Assembly (NCBI GenBank): GCA_009829735.1
Contig: CM020619.1
Span: forward strand, 16,125,816 to 16,189,815
Reading direction: 5' to 3'
Length of the DNA: 64,000 bases
DNA from: Pyropia yezoensis
Lineage: Eukaryota > Rhodophyta > Bangiophyceae > Bangiales > Bangiaceae
Part shown: piece by piece, positions 32,151 to 42,073 of the stretch
Layout of the letters: each line of letters opens with the position of its first letter
How positions within the stretch are numbered: position 1 is the stretch's first letter
Program-made: the position numbers and the translations under genes
Notes under the pieces: generated by a model
What the model saw: only the letters and a program-made list of their open reading frames with translations
Told to the model about the DNA's origin: nothing
Databases searched by the model: none

Positions 32151-33536
32151 AAGCCGCTTGTCGTGGCGGCCGCGTCGCGTGGGCGCCACAACTCGTCCAA
32201 AGTTATCCAATACTGTTTGTACTTTTGATACTACACTTACATTAAGTGTCTGTCAACGTAAAACATAGATCACGAACCGCAGGGCGGGTCGGTTCTCGAC
32301 CGAGACAGATGTTTGCGGTAATCCTCTCAGTGTCGAGCACGTGGCAGGCCCTCTGGCCCTAAAAGCGAGAGCAGAGTCACACCGCTGAAGTTGCTCTGAG
32401 TTCTCCCGCGAGGGAAAGCGCAAAAACCGGGAAACACTATATCATTCTATGTTTGTATTCGGCACACGTCTTTTCATAAGCTTGTCGTTAAAGTCAGCTC
32501 CCGCCCAACTCCATAGGAGTTAGAATCGTCCTATGCGTGGACATACTGGCCAGGAAAGGTAGATGAGATCTCTGGAAACGCTTTGTCAACACTACACGTC
32601 CTAACATGAAGTCCAACCGTATCAGTCTCATCTAAGTGAAGTTCATGACGAAGAGAGGTGCCTACAAGTCATCCTGTCCATTGAACTATTCATTGTGAAC
32701 CAGACGCATGCTGGATGCTCCTGCCGCTTCGCCTGCCGCAACCCGCCGGATCTGAACCTGACCAAAGCCCGAGCCCGGAACGCCCGGGTGTCTGCTTGAC
32801 GTATGCGCGTCCCGCCGCGTTTGGACGGCCCGGCGTCGAGTCGGGGCGTTTCTCGGGAGCGCATCCAAGACGTTCTGTGCAACCAAACCGTCAGTGCTGG
32901 AAAGTGGCCTCACTGCCGCGTTCTTACATCACAGATGCTCCCGAGGACAGCATACATCATGTTCTCTGCTCTGGTGTACTCTCAACGGCGATCCGTTATC
33001 GAATCGTTGTCTCATTGAGAGGGTTGTCTGGGCGTTTCCTGGCCTGCAATGTGTATTTCTTGGGCCAAATATCCAGCATAAAATCCGGGTTATTGTCCGC
33101 AGGAAACGGTCCGCGGCCGACGCTGCCGACGCGGTGCTGACCGCGATCGCCAGCTCAGGCTTCAAGTCGCGCACCAGCTGGCACTGCGTGGCGGCGTGGC
33201 GGCGTGGCGGCGTGGCGGCAGCCGTAGCTGTGGAGGCGGCAACGGAGTCGGCTGGCCTCTGGCCCCCACCGCCACTACCGCCACCACCAACCCCACTCTC
33301 GACACACACCAACAAAGCGCGGCTCACAACCCCCCCCCCCCCCCCCCCCCCACCCCCCCCCCCCCCACTCACCCACGCCCTACCCCCACCCCCACCTCCG
33401 CCCCGCACCCACGCGGATCCACAGAGGTGAAGTGATCTGGTAGCACAAACTCCGAGATATAGTTACCTTTTAATTCTCCAAGTACTTACAGAACTCATAC
33501 TGCACTCAGGCGGACCGACCACAGCGACGGGGTCGC

Positions 33537-33550
33537 GTTGTGTACATAAC
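33537..33550. repeat. Palindrome GTTGTGTACATAAC (one mismatch)
   Basis: Imperfect copy of GTTATGTACATAAC, 338 bp left of the perfect copy at 33875. Confidence 0.6.
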
Positions 33551-33874
33551 ATGATGCCAAGAGATCTCACCGGGCCGCAACTATTTTCATGTGGGTTCGC
33601 GAGGATCGCGAACGGTACACACCGAAACAGTTGGACGAAAATGTGGTTTATCTGTCAACTAATAAGTGGTCCTCGCCATCAGTTGGAAAAGTAACCTGAA
33701 AACTATCATATCATATGGTGGCGTGATTCATAAAAAATCGGATCACGTCATCGATCGCACAATTTCGTACGTGGGAATGGCACTCGTGAACATTTTTTTT
33801 TCGTTTTAGTCTATCACGATCTCATTGGTTACCGACATGCCCCGACAGAGGTCGAGGTCACACGCACCCGTCTT

Positions 33875-33888
33875 GTTATGTACATAAC
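33875..33888. repeat. Perfect 14-bp palindrome GTTATGTACATAAC
   Basis: The same 14-mer also occurs at 58588-58601 and 58915-58928. Confidence 0.8.
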
Positions 33889-34378
33889 GGAGCGCTGCGC
33901 GGCACTCGCAGGAAATATGTTTCAAAGTACACGCACAACTGATAAAGCAGACGGTGTTGGTCACTTGAATGTTGACAGCTCCTCTCACATACTGTGCAAT
34001 GGGTTTGTCAAGGTGGTGTATCACGGTTTCACTAGACGGTTTCCTTTGCCTTTGCCATGGCGGGGTGGCTGCGCCGCACGCCAGTCGGGCGTACCGGTGC
34101 CGTTGTCGACCGGCGTCGGGCGTACGTACCGGTGCTTTTGTCGACCGCCGAAGTCGCGACGGCCGCCCGCCTAGACACGCCCAGTCCTTCCACCTCCCCC
34201 ACCCCTTTTTGCCACCACCCCCACCATCGCCGCCGCCTCGGTAGTGATGGGCGCGAGCACGTGCCCGCGCCAAGTGGGTGGTTGCCAATCCCAATCCGCG
34301 TGCTTTCCCATTTGGAAACGGTCGGCCCAGCTCATTCCGACACGTTTACGCTGTCCATTTCCCCTGTCTCTGGAATAC

Positions 34379-34741
34379 TGTAGCAATATGGTTGTCCGTA
34401 TTGTGACCCTAATATTAGGGGGGCTACTTCTAACCCTTAACTTTCAATTTGATAGTTCGTACTGGTCACGGTATCTATAAGTTACGTATGACCAGAGGGA
34501 CTTGCATCTTGGGGTGGAGGGTAGTTAGTAGTGTCTCCGAGGGCTTATAACGAGGGGGCCGGTGGCGAATCCACCGCCGGCCAAGGTAGAACAACAAACC
34601 CCTCCCATTTGGGCTCCCATCTTGGTCCCGTGGCTTGCGCTCCAAGGATAGCAACCGTGGCCTCCCGGTGACGTTGGTGCCGATCCCCCTTGGTGAGTGT
34701 TCCCTGAGAGTGGACGCGCGACGGATCCCTATTGTGCTACA
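34379..34741 (+). repeat. 5' LTR, copy 1 (363 bp)
   Basis: TGTAGCAATATGG...TTGTGCTACA, with TG/CA ends and a 6-bp TGTAGC/GCTACA inverted terminus. Matches 39296-39656 and 49755-50117. Confidence 0.9.
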
Positions 34742-34966
34742 TTGGTGGAGCAGCAGGGGACGGGTTTCCGTCACCCTTGTGGTGACGCCGTCTTCGGCCC
34801 TGGCACACGGATAGGGATCCGGTCCTTTTCTTGTACTCGTGGTGTTGCGACCTGATCGATTGTGTTGAGATTTTACCTGTGACTGTGATCTACTGTTACT
34901 CTCCCCAATCTACCCCCTCGCTCTCTTGTTCGTGGTGATTGATACGTCGGTTGACTGATTGTGACC

Positions 34967-37150
34967 ATGTCTACCCAAGAGACGGGGAACGTTCAAGATG
35001 ACGGATCGGCGTCGACGCCGACCCCGGAGGTGACTACGGGAACCGGGATCGGGAACCCGATCGTTAACATTGAGACGCCAATGCTTTCCGGTGCCGGATC
35101 GACGTTTGGCACGGCTCGGACGGCAGGAGGCGGGGGCCCGCCTCAACTGTCGTCGACCGACCTCACTCCGCCGCCTCCTTCACCAGGGGATTCCCTGATG
35201 GCATCATTGGCCCGCATCGAGGCCCGGTTTTCCGGGCTCGACGCCCGTCAAGATCGGACGGAGGACGCAATGGCAGTGTTGATGTCAACACGGCACACGA
35301 CGGGACCCCGTCGTGTTCCTCCCACACCGGTACGGTTGACCCCGGCCGGACTACTTTCGGAGTCCACCAGGGTCAACCCCGGTGTTGCTACTCCTGGACA
35401 ACCCCCGGACACAATGGGGTATGGGTCCGACTCGTCGGCAGAGTTGGAACGGAGTCACACGGAGCGATACGCTCGGAGCACCCGAAGCGGACTCCGCGGA
35501 CACGACCCGGCGGATACGTACGCCGGGGGAGAATCGGTTATTGGAGGAGGGGGTACCCTCTCGCAGTACCCCCACGACGAAGGAGGCCCGGCAACTCGGG
35601 TTCCCGAGGTGCCGACGCCTGAAGTACCATCTTCAGTGGTGGAAGCTATGACCGCGCAGGTAACTGCGAGCCTACTGAAGCGGATGGAGTCCGATGAGTT
35701 CGCTCATCAACTGGCTAAGCGACTGGATATCCAGGACGCTGACACGGAGATCGTCAACGAGGTCTTCCGGTCGGTTCTTACTCCGGAACGTTATCGTTTG
35801 GAGGACCGCTCTACCACCGTATCGGAATCGATGCGTAATACGTCGCATCGGGCGATCCGCTCTATGCAGACCCTTATGAAGGGAGTCCCTATGTTCGGGG
35901 GGCCGAACGGACGCCCGTTGGCAGTCATCGGCTTCTTGACTAGCTTCAAGGCAGCCGCAGACAAGGCGCTCGTTAACGAGGGGCTGGCCCTGGAGATCCT
36001 CCCGTTCTTTGTTGATGAACGGGTGCGAGGCATTCTTCGCCAGGCATCCCCGATGCCGGGAATGAGGGTCGCGGCCACCCCCATGGATTACCGTGGGATA
36101 TTGAAGGAGCTGCTGAGCAGCTACCTCAGTGAGGACAAGTGCGAGGACCACTATCGGGCCCTTCGCACTGCCACCGCCCAGTCCTGGGTGGATGAGGAGA
36201 TGTTTGGACGCCGGATCCAAGAGCTCGACTACGAGCTGGGGAAGCTCCTCGGAGAAGGGGAGCTACGGGCCATCCTGTTCGCAGGAGTACCCAACTACGT
36301 GCGGATATCCGCACGGGGCGCCAACACGGCACGGACGAACTTCAGTCGACTGATGCATATGTGCAAGTCCCTAGGGGACGCCTACCGGGTTCTACACCCG
36401 GAGTGTGCCTTGGCCCCGAAGCCCAAGGGTGAGGGAGGCAAGCCCAGTCTTACCCCGGTACCGAGGCAAGAGAAGGTGGAACGTAAGGCCGCACCAGTAC
36501 TGGTGGCGACCGAACATACCCCTATTGGTGAGGGTGACCCTCTAGTCGACCAACAGGGCCACCTGTTGCTACCGGCGACGCCGGTGATTGATGAACATGG
36601 TACGGTAGCGTACATCGCCCCGGCTGGAACCCAGTTCCAGGTCAACGAAGGAACGGGACGGCGCGTCCCGTATGTGCGGACTACGGGGTACTCCCCGGTG
36701 AAGGGTAACCCTCACCAACCCTTGCCAACATGGGCGGTGCGCACGGAGGCACCCCCGCAGATTGCGGGCCGACCCAACCGGTTGGGGGAGTCCATGTTCC
36801 GGTTGACCCAAGGACCCAAGGCCTACCAGGGAGCAGGCACTCGGGCGCCCGAGGGAGGCAACCGTAGCTACGGGGCTACCCCGATGCGACCTCAAGGGGG
36901 GACCGGCACGTCCGGATGTATGTTGTGTGGGGATCCCCAGCACTGGGTGTCTTCCTGCCCACTCATCCCCGAGGAGTCTCGGCGGGCAGCGGCGCAACGC
37001 AAGGCATCCACCGGGGGGTATCCCGCCCGAGCACCCGGACCCGCACCGGGTAGGCAGCCAGCTCCAGGTGGAGTACTGGCCGTCGAGGGGGCACCTCCTC
37101 AGCCGGATGTCCCGGCGGACAGCACCCTACCAAGGGCGGGAAACGAGTAA
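34967..37150 (+). CDS. Chromovirus Gag, copy 1
   Basis: ATG at 34967 (GACCATGTCTACC; the frame has a GTG two codons earlier). The protein is identical to the copy-2 Gag over its full length, including the CX2CX4HX4C zinc knuckle near the C-terminus. See the entry at 39882 for domain detail. Confidence 0.85.
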   Translation: MSTQETGNVQDDGSASTPTPEVTTGTGIGNPIVNIETPMLSGAGSTFGTARTAGGGGPPQLSSTDLTPPPPSPGDSLMASLARIEARFSGLDARQDRTEDAMAVLMSTRHTTGPRRVPPTPVRLTPAGLLSESTRVNPGVATPGQPPDTMGYGSDSSAELERSHTERYARSTRSGLRGHDPADTYAGGESVIGGGGTLSQYPHDEGGPATRVPEVPTPEVPSSVVEAMTAQVTASLLKRMESDEFAHQLAKRLDIQDADTEIVNEVFRSVLTPERYRLEDRSTTVSESMRNTSHRAIRSMQTLMKGVPMFGGPNGRPLAVIGFLTSFKAAADKALVNEGLALEILPFFVDERVRGILRQASPMPGMRVAATPMDYRGILKELLSSYLSEDKCEDHYRALRTATAQSWVDEEMFGRRIQELDYELGKLLGEGELRAILFAGVPNYVRISARGANTARTNFSRLMHMCKSLGDAYRVLHPECALAPKPKGEGGKPSLTPVPRQEKVERKAAPVLVATEHTPIGEGDPLVDQQGHLLLPATPVIDEHGTVAYIAPAGTQFQVNEGTGRRVPYVRTTGYSPVKGNPHQPLPTWAVRTEAPPQIAGRPNRLGESMFRLTQGPKAYQGAGTRAPEGGNRSYGATPMRPQGGTGTSGCMLCGDPQHWVSSCPLIPEESRRAAAQRKASTGGYPARAPGPAPGRQPAPGGVLAVEGAPPQPDVPADSTLPRAGNE

Positions 37151-37158
37151 GAGGAAGG

Positions 37159-38660
37159 ATGACCGGGGGGCGCTGGGGTCACCCAAGCAAGCCACCCCGG
37201 AGTACCGCGGGGAAAGCCCCACGGAGAGCGCGGTTGAGCCGACGCCGCATCAACCCCCGGGTACACCTTCCGGCCCCGACGACACGGCGTCAGGGGATTG
37301 ATGACCAACCTCCAAGGTTGGGAGGAGAGGACGGGAAGCCCCGTCACGTTGAACCAGACAAGGGCCCTGTTCAGGATGCCCGGGCTACACCGGATATCGG
37401 TGTAGGACATGTGTTGTTTACCTTGGAGAACTTCAAGGTATCAGCCACCCTGGGGGTTGACCCCCAGTCGACACGATCGTACTACCCTGTACTGGACACA
37501 GGGGCTGGACCCAACCTTATCCGGAAGGATACCCTCCCGGACAAGTGGCTTCCACGAGTCAGAGTGACTCGGGGACCCACCATCAAGGACGCGAATGGTC
37601 GACTCATTCGTACGACCGCAGCGATGTCGCTGCAGGTTACCATCGGGGATCTCACCACGGAAGTTGACTTCCTGGTATGTGAAACGCTATCGGTGCCCTG
37701 CATACTGGGGGTGCACCTTCATCAACGTTCACGTTGATGCAATCCGGCCAGGCCGGAGGACCGTCGAGCTTCAAGAAGCCGACGGGACGAAGCGAGGACA
37801 CACGGCTATCGTCAGGGACCTGACGCTACAAGGAAGCCACGTTAACGTGGCTGAGGTGTACGCAAGCGTCGAGCCGAAGACACTTCGGTTGGCCAAGCGA
37901 ACTCGCTTTGAGCCGTTGTCAGAGACAGTCCTCCCGGTTAACTGCGACCCTCGCAGGCATCTGCAGAGTCCAGTCCAACCTACGGACGTACAAGCGCCAT
38001 GGGTTGACCATGGCCAACGGTCTCATAGACCTCCCAGCAGAAGGGTCGTCCCTCCTAGTGATGGCGAACTACCGCCGTAAGGCAGTCACCCTCCCGAAGG
38101 GAACTATCCTCGGGATTGCCGAACTCTACGAAGGAGATATTCTTACCCCTGATAAGGAAGGTCAAGTGGAACCACTTGAAGTACTGGCGGTCTCCGAGAC
38201 CACCGAGCGACAGCAACCCGATGACGGGAAGCCTAACCCATCGGCGGCTCCGGCGGACCTGCCGCCAAAGGACCAAGAGGCCTTGAAGGCACTGGCCGAG
38301 GCTGACCTCGACCACCTTCCCCTTCGGTAGCCGAAGGGGTACGACGGATGCTAAGAAAGCATGACGTTATGTGGACAGGCGGGGCCTTGGGGACCATTGG
38401 GGCAACCCAACATCGTATAGACCTGGTACCAGGCGCACGACCCGCCGCTCACACCGCACCGAGCGGGACCTATGCAACGAGAGATCGTTGATGGAGAAGT
38501 GAAGAGGATGAGTGAAGCTAAGGTGATCCGACCTTCGATGTCGGAATGGGGTGCCCAGTCGTTATTGTGCCGAAGAAGGATCAAACCCCTCGGTTTTGCA
38601 TCGATTATCGACGCCTCAACTTGGTTACCAAGAAGGACTCATACCCTTTACCAAGGATGG
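37159..38660 (+). pseudogene. Chromovirus Pol start, copy 1, frame broken
   Basis: Starts like the copy-2 Pol, then the first frame ends at 37737 because of an extra G in a G run. Further one-base differences occur near 37950, 38320, 38450 and 38553, and the sequence ends in the gap within RT. Since copy 2 is open throughout and the changes are homopolymer indels near a contig end, low consensus quality explains it better than true decay. Confidence 0.75.
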
Positions 38661-39160
38661 NNNNNNNNNNNNNNNNNNNNNNNNNNNNNNNNNNNNNNNN
38701 NNNNNNNNNNNNNNNNNNNNNNNNNNNNNNNNNNNNNNNNNNNNNNNNNNNNNNNNNNNNNNNNNNNNNNNNNNNNNNNNNNNNNNNNNNNNNNNNNNNN
38801 NNNNNNNNNNNNNNNNNNNNNNNNNNNNNNNNNNNNNNNNNNNNNNNNNNNNNNNNNNNNNNNNNNNNNNNNNNNNNNNNNNNNNNNNNNNNNNNNNNNN
38901 NNNNNNNNNNNNNNNNNNNNNNNNNNNNNNNNNNNNNNNNNNNNNNNNNNNNNNNNNNNNNNNNNNNNNNNNNNNNNNNNNNNNNNNNNNNNNNNNNNNN
39001 NNNNNNNNNNNNNNNNNNNNNNNNNNNNNNNNNNNNNNNNNNNNNNNNNNNNNNNNNNNNNNNNNNNNNNNNNNNNNNNNNNNNNNNNNNNNNNNNNNNN
39101 NNNNNNNNNNNNNNNNNNNNNNNNNNNNNNNNNNNNNNNNNNNNNNNNNNNNNNNNNNNN
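38661..39160. other. Assembly gap (500 N)
   Basis: Exactly 500 unknown bases, probably a placeholder of arbitrary length. Confidence 0.99.
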
Positions 39161-39295
39161 AGTGATGGGCGCGAGCACGTGCCCGCCGCCAAGTGGGTGG
39201 TTGCCATCCCAATCCGCGTGCTTTCCATTTGGAAACGGTCGGCCCAGCTCATTCCGACACGTTTACGCTGTCCATTTCCCCTGTCTCTGGAATAC

Positions 39296-39656
39296 TGTAG
39301 CAATATGGTTGTCCGTATTGTGACCCTAATTTAGGGGGGCTACTTCTAACCCTTAACTTTCAATTTGATAGTTCGTACTGGTCACGGTATCTATAAGTTA
39401 CGTATGACCAGAGGGACTTGCATCTTGGGGTGGAGGGTAGTTAGTAGTGTCTCCGAGGGCTTATAACGAGGGGGCCGGTGGCGAATCCACCGCCGGCCAA
39501 GGTAGAACAACAAACCCTCCCATTTGGGCTCCCATCTTGGTCCCGTGGCTTGCGCTCCAAGGATAGCAACCGTGGCCTCCCGGTGACGTTGGTGCCGATC
39601 CCCCTTGGTGAGTGTTCCCTGAGAGTGGACGCGCGACGGATCCCTATTGTGCTACA
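39296..39656 (+). repeat. 5' LTR (361 bp)
   Basis: Same ends as the other LTRs. Lacks two bases relative to 49755-50117 (AATTTAGG/AATATTAGG, AAACCCTCC/AAACCCCTCC). Confidence 0.9.
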
Positions 39657-39657
39657 T

Positions 39658-39675
39658 TGGTGGAGCAGCAGGGGA
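39658..39675 (+). promoter_or_regulatory. Putative tRNA primer-binding site
   Basis: TGGTGGAGCAGCAGGGGA begins one base after the LTR end with the TGG expected to pair with a tRNA CCA terminus. The tRNA species is not identified. Confidence 0.4.
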
Positions 39676-39881
39676 CGGGTTTCCGTCACCCTTGTGGTGA
39701 CGCCGTCTTCGGCCCTGGCACACGGATAGGGATCCGGTCCTTTTCTTGTACTCGTGGTGTTGCGACCTGATCGATTGTGTTGAGATTTTACCTGTGACTG
39801 TGATCTACTGTTACTCTCCCCAATCTACCCCCTCGCTCTCTTGTTCGTGGTGATTGATACGTCGGTTGACTGATTGTGACC

Positions 39882-42065
39882 ATGTCTACCCAAGAGACGG
39901 GGAACGTTCAAGATGACGGATCGGCGTCGACGCCGACCCCGGAGGTGACTACGGGAACCGGGATCGGGAACCCGATCGTTAACATTGAGACGCCAATGCT
40001 TTCCGGTGCCGGATCGACGTTTGGCACGGCTCGGACGGCAGGAGGCGGGGGCCCGCCTCAACTGTCGTCGACCGACCTCACTCCGCCGCCTCCTTCACCA
40101 GGGGATTCCCTGATGGCATCATTGGCCCGCATCGAGGCCCGGTTTTCCGGGCTCGACGCCCGTCAAGATCGGACGGAGGACGCAATGGCAGTGTTGATGT
40201 CAACACGGCACACGACGGGACCCCGTCGTGTTCCTCCCACACCGGTACGGTTGACCCCGGCCGGACTACTTTCGGAGTCCACCAGGGTCAACCCCGGTGT
40301 TGCTACTCCTGGACAACCCCCGGACACAATGGGGTATGGGTCCGACTCGTCGGCAGAGTTGGAACGGAGTCACACGGAGCGATACGCTCGGAGCACCCGA
40401 AGCGGACTCCGCGGACACGACCCGGCGGATACGTACGCCGGGGGAGAATCGGTTATTGGAGGAGGGGGTACCCTCTCGCAGTACCCCCACGACGAAGGAG
40501 GCCCGGCAACTCGGGTTCCCGAGGTGCCGACGCCTGAAGTACCATCTTCAGTGGTGGAAGCTATGACCGCGCAGGTAACTGCGAGCCTACTGAAGCGGAT
40601 GGAGTCCGATGAGTTCGCTCATCAACTGGCTAAGCGACTGGATATCCAGGACGCTGACACGGAGATCGTCAACGAGGTCTTCCGGTCGGTTCTTACTCCG
40701 GAACGTTATCGTTTGGAGGACCGCTCTACCACCGTATCGGAATCGATGCGTAATACGTCGCATCGGGCGATCCGCTCTATGCAGACCCTTATGAAGGGAG
40801 TCCCTATGTTCGGGGGGCCGAACGGACGCCCGTTGGCAGTCATCGGCTTCTTGACTAGCTTCAAGGCAGCCGCAGACAAGGCGCTCGTTAACGAGGGGCT
40901 GGCCCTGGAGATCCTCCCGTTCTTTGTTGATGAACGGGTGCGAGGCATTCTTCGCCAGGCATCCCCGATGCCGGGAATGAGGGTCGCGGCCACCCCCATG
41001 GATTACCGTGGGATATTGAAGGAGCTGCTGAGCAGCTACCTCAGTGAGGACAAGTGCGAGGACCACTATCGGGCCCTTCGCACTGCCACCGCCCAGTCCT
41101 GGGTGGATGAGGAGATGTTTGGACGCCGGATCCAAGAGCTCGACTACGAGCTGGGGAAGCTCCTCGGAGAAGGGGAGCTACGGGCCATCCTGTTCGCAGG
41201 AGTACCCAACTACGTGCGGATATCCGCACGGGGCGCCAACACGGCACGGACGAACTTCAGTCGACTGATGCATATGTGCAAGTCCCTAGGGGACGCCTAC
41301 CGGGTTCTACACCCGGAGTGTGCCTTGGCCCCGAAGCCCAAGGGTGAGGGAGGCAAGCCCAGTCTTACCCCGGTACCGAGGCAAGAGAAGGTGGAACGTA
41401 AGGCCGCACCAGTACTGGTGGCGACCGAACATACCCCTATTGGTGAGGGTGACCCTCTAGTCGACCAACAGGGCCACCTGTTGCTACCGGCGACGCCGGT
41501 GATTGATGAACATGGTACGGTAGCGTACATCGCCCCGGCTGGAACCCAGTTCCAGGTCAACGAAGGAACGGGACGGCGCGTCCCGTATGTGCGGACTACG
41601 GGGTACTCCCCGGTGAAGGGTAACCCTCACCAACCCTTGCCAACATGGGCGGTGCGCACGGAGGCACCCCCGCAGATTGCGGGCCGACCCAACCGGTTGG
41701 GGGAGTCCATGTTCCGGTTGACCCAAGGACCCAAGGCCTACCAGGGAGCAGGCACTCGGGCGCCCGAGGGAGGCAACCGTAGCTACGGGGCTACCCCGAT
41801 GCGACCTCAAGGGGGGACCGGCACGTCCGGATGTATGTTGTGTGGGGATCCCCAGCACTGGGTGTCTTCCTGCCCACTCATCCCCGAGGAGTCTCGGCGG
41901 GCAGCGGCGCAACGCAAGGCATCCACCGGGGGGTATCCCGCCCGAGCACCCGGACCCGCACCGGGTAGGCAGCCAGCTCCAGGTGGAGTACTGGCCGTCG
42001 AGGGGGCACCTCCTCAGCCGGATGTCCCGGCGGACAGCACCCTACCAAGGGCGGGAAACGAGTAA
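39882..42065 (+). CDS. Chromovirus Gag
   Basis: 727 residues from ATG 39882. The N-terminal third is Thr/Pro/Gly-rich and probably disordered. The middle (from about MTAQVTASLLKRMESDEFAH to HMCKSLGDAYRVL) is a helical capsid-like region. The C-terminal part is Pro-rich with a single CCHC knuckle, CMLCGDPQHWVSSC (residues 651-664, encoded at 41832), for nucleic-acid binding. Gag would form the virus-like particle in which reverse transcription occurs. The stop TAA is 8 bp before the pol ATG, in a different frame, so pol needs re-initiation, frameshifting or readthrough. Confidence 0.88.
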   Translation: MSTQETGNVQDDGSASTPTPEVTTGTGIGNPIVNIETPMLSGAGSTFGTARTAGGGGPPQLSSTDLTPPPPSPGDSLMASLARIEARFSGLDARQDRTEDAMAVLMSTRHTTGPRRVPPTPVRLTPAGLLSESTRVNPGVATPGQPPDTMGYGSDSSAELERSHTERYARSTRSGLRGHDPADTYAGGESVIGGGGTLSQYPHDEGGPATRVPEVPTPEVPSSVVEAMTAQVTASLLKRMESDEFAHQLAKRLDIQDADTEIVNEVFRSVLTPERYRLEDRSTTVSESMRNTSHRAIRSMQTLMKGVPMFGGPNGRPLAVIGFLTSFKAAADKALVNEGLALEILPFFVDERVRGILRQASPMPGMRVAATPMDYRGILKELLSSYLSEDKCEDHYRALRTATAQSWVDEEMFGRRIQELDYELGKLLGEGELRAILFAGVPNYVRISARGANTARTNFSRLMHMCKSLGDAYRVLHPECALAPKPKGEGGKPSLTPVPRQEKVERKAAPVLVATEHTPIGEGDPLVDQQGHLLLPATPVIDEHGTVAYIAPAGTQFQVNEGTGRRVPYVRTTGYSPVKGNPHQPLPTWAVRTEAPPQIAGRPNRLGESMFRLTQGPKAYQGAGTRAPEGGNRSYGATPMRPQGGTGTSGCMLCGDPQHWVSSCPLIPEESRRAAAQRKASTGGYPARAPGPAPGRQPAPGGVLAVEGAPPQPDVPADSTLPRAGNE

Positions 42066-42073
42066 GAGGAAGG

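Larger units (their letters stand above)
32151..34240. other. AT-richer intergenic DNA with poly-C tract
   Basis: No recognisable gene. Holds a C22-A-C14 tract (33330-33366), a 9-bp GTGGCGGCG tandem (about 33188-33220) and two TGTACA-centred palindromes (33537-33550, 33875-33888). Confidence 0.45.
34243..38660 (+). repeat. Assembled copy 1 of a duplicated segment (matches 39161-43577)
   Basis: Includes 136 bp of host flank plus LTR, gag and the pol start. The flank, and not only the transposon, is the same as after the gap. Differences I see are single-base indels, mostly in runs (for example CTGGGGGTGC/CTGGGGTGC, GTGCCCAGTC/GTGCCCCAGTC). Confidence 0.88.
34379..38660 (+). mobile_element. 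Ty3/gypsy chromovirus, copy 1, cut by assembly gap
   Basis: 5' LTR, leader, gag and the first part of pol, ending in N at 38661. It is probably the same physical insertion as 39296-50117 (same left flank), so it should not be counted as a second element. Confidence 0.85.

Noticed and set aside
34379..38660. A second independent chromovirus insertion
   Set aside because: The host flank left of the LTR is the same as that after the gap, pointing to one insertion assembled twice.
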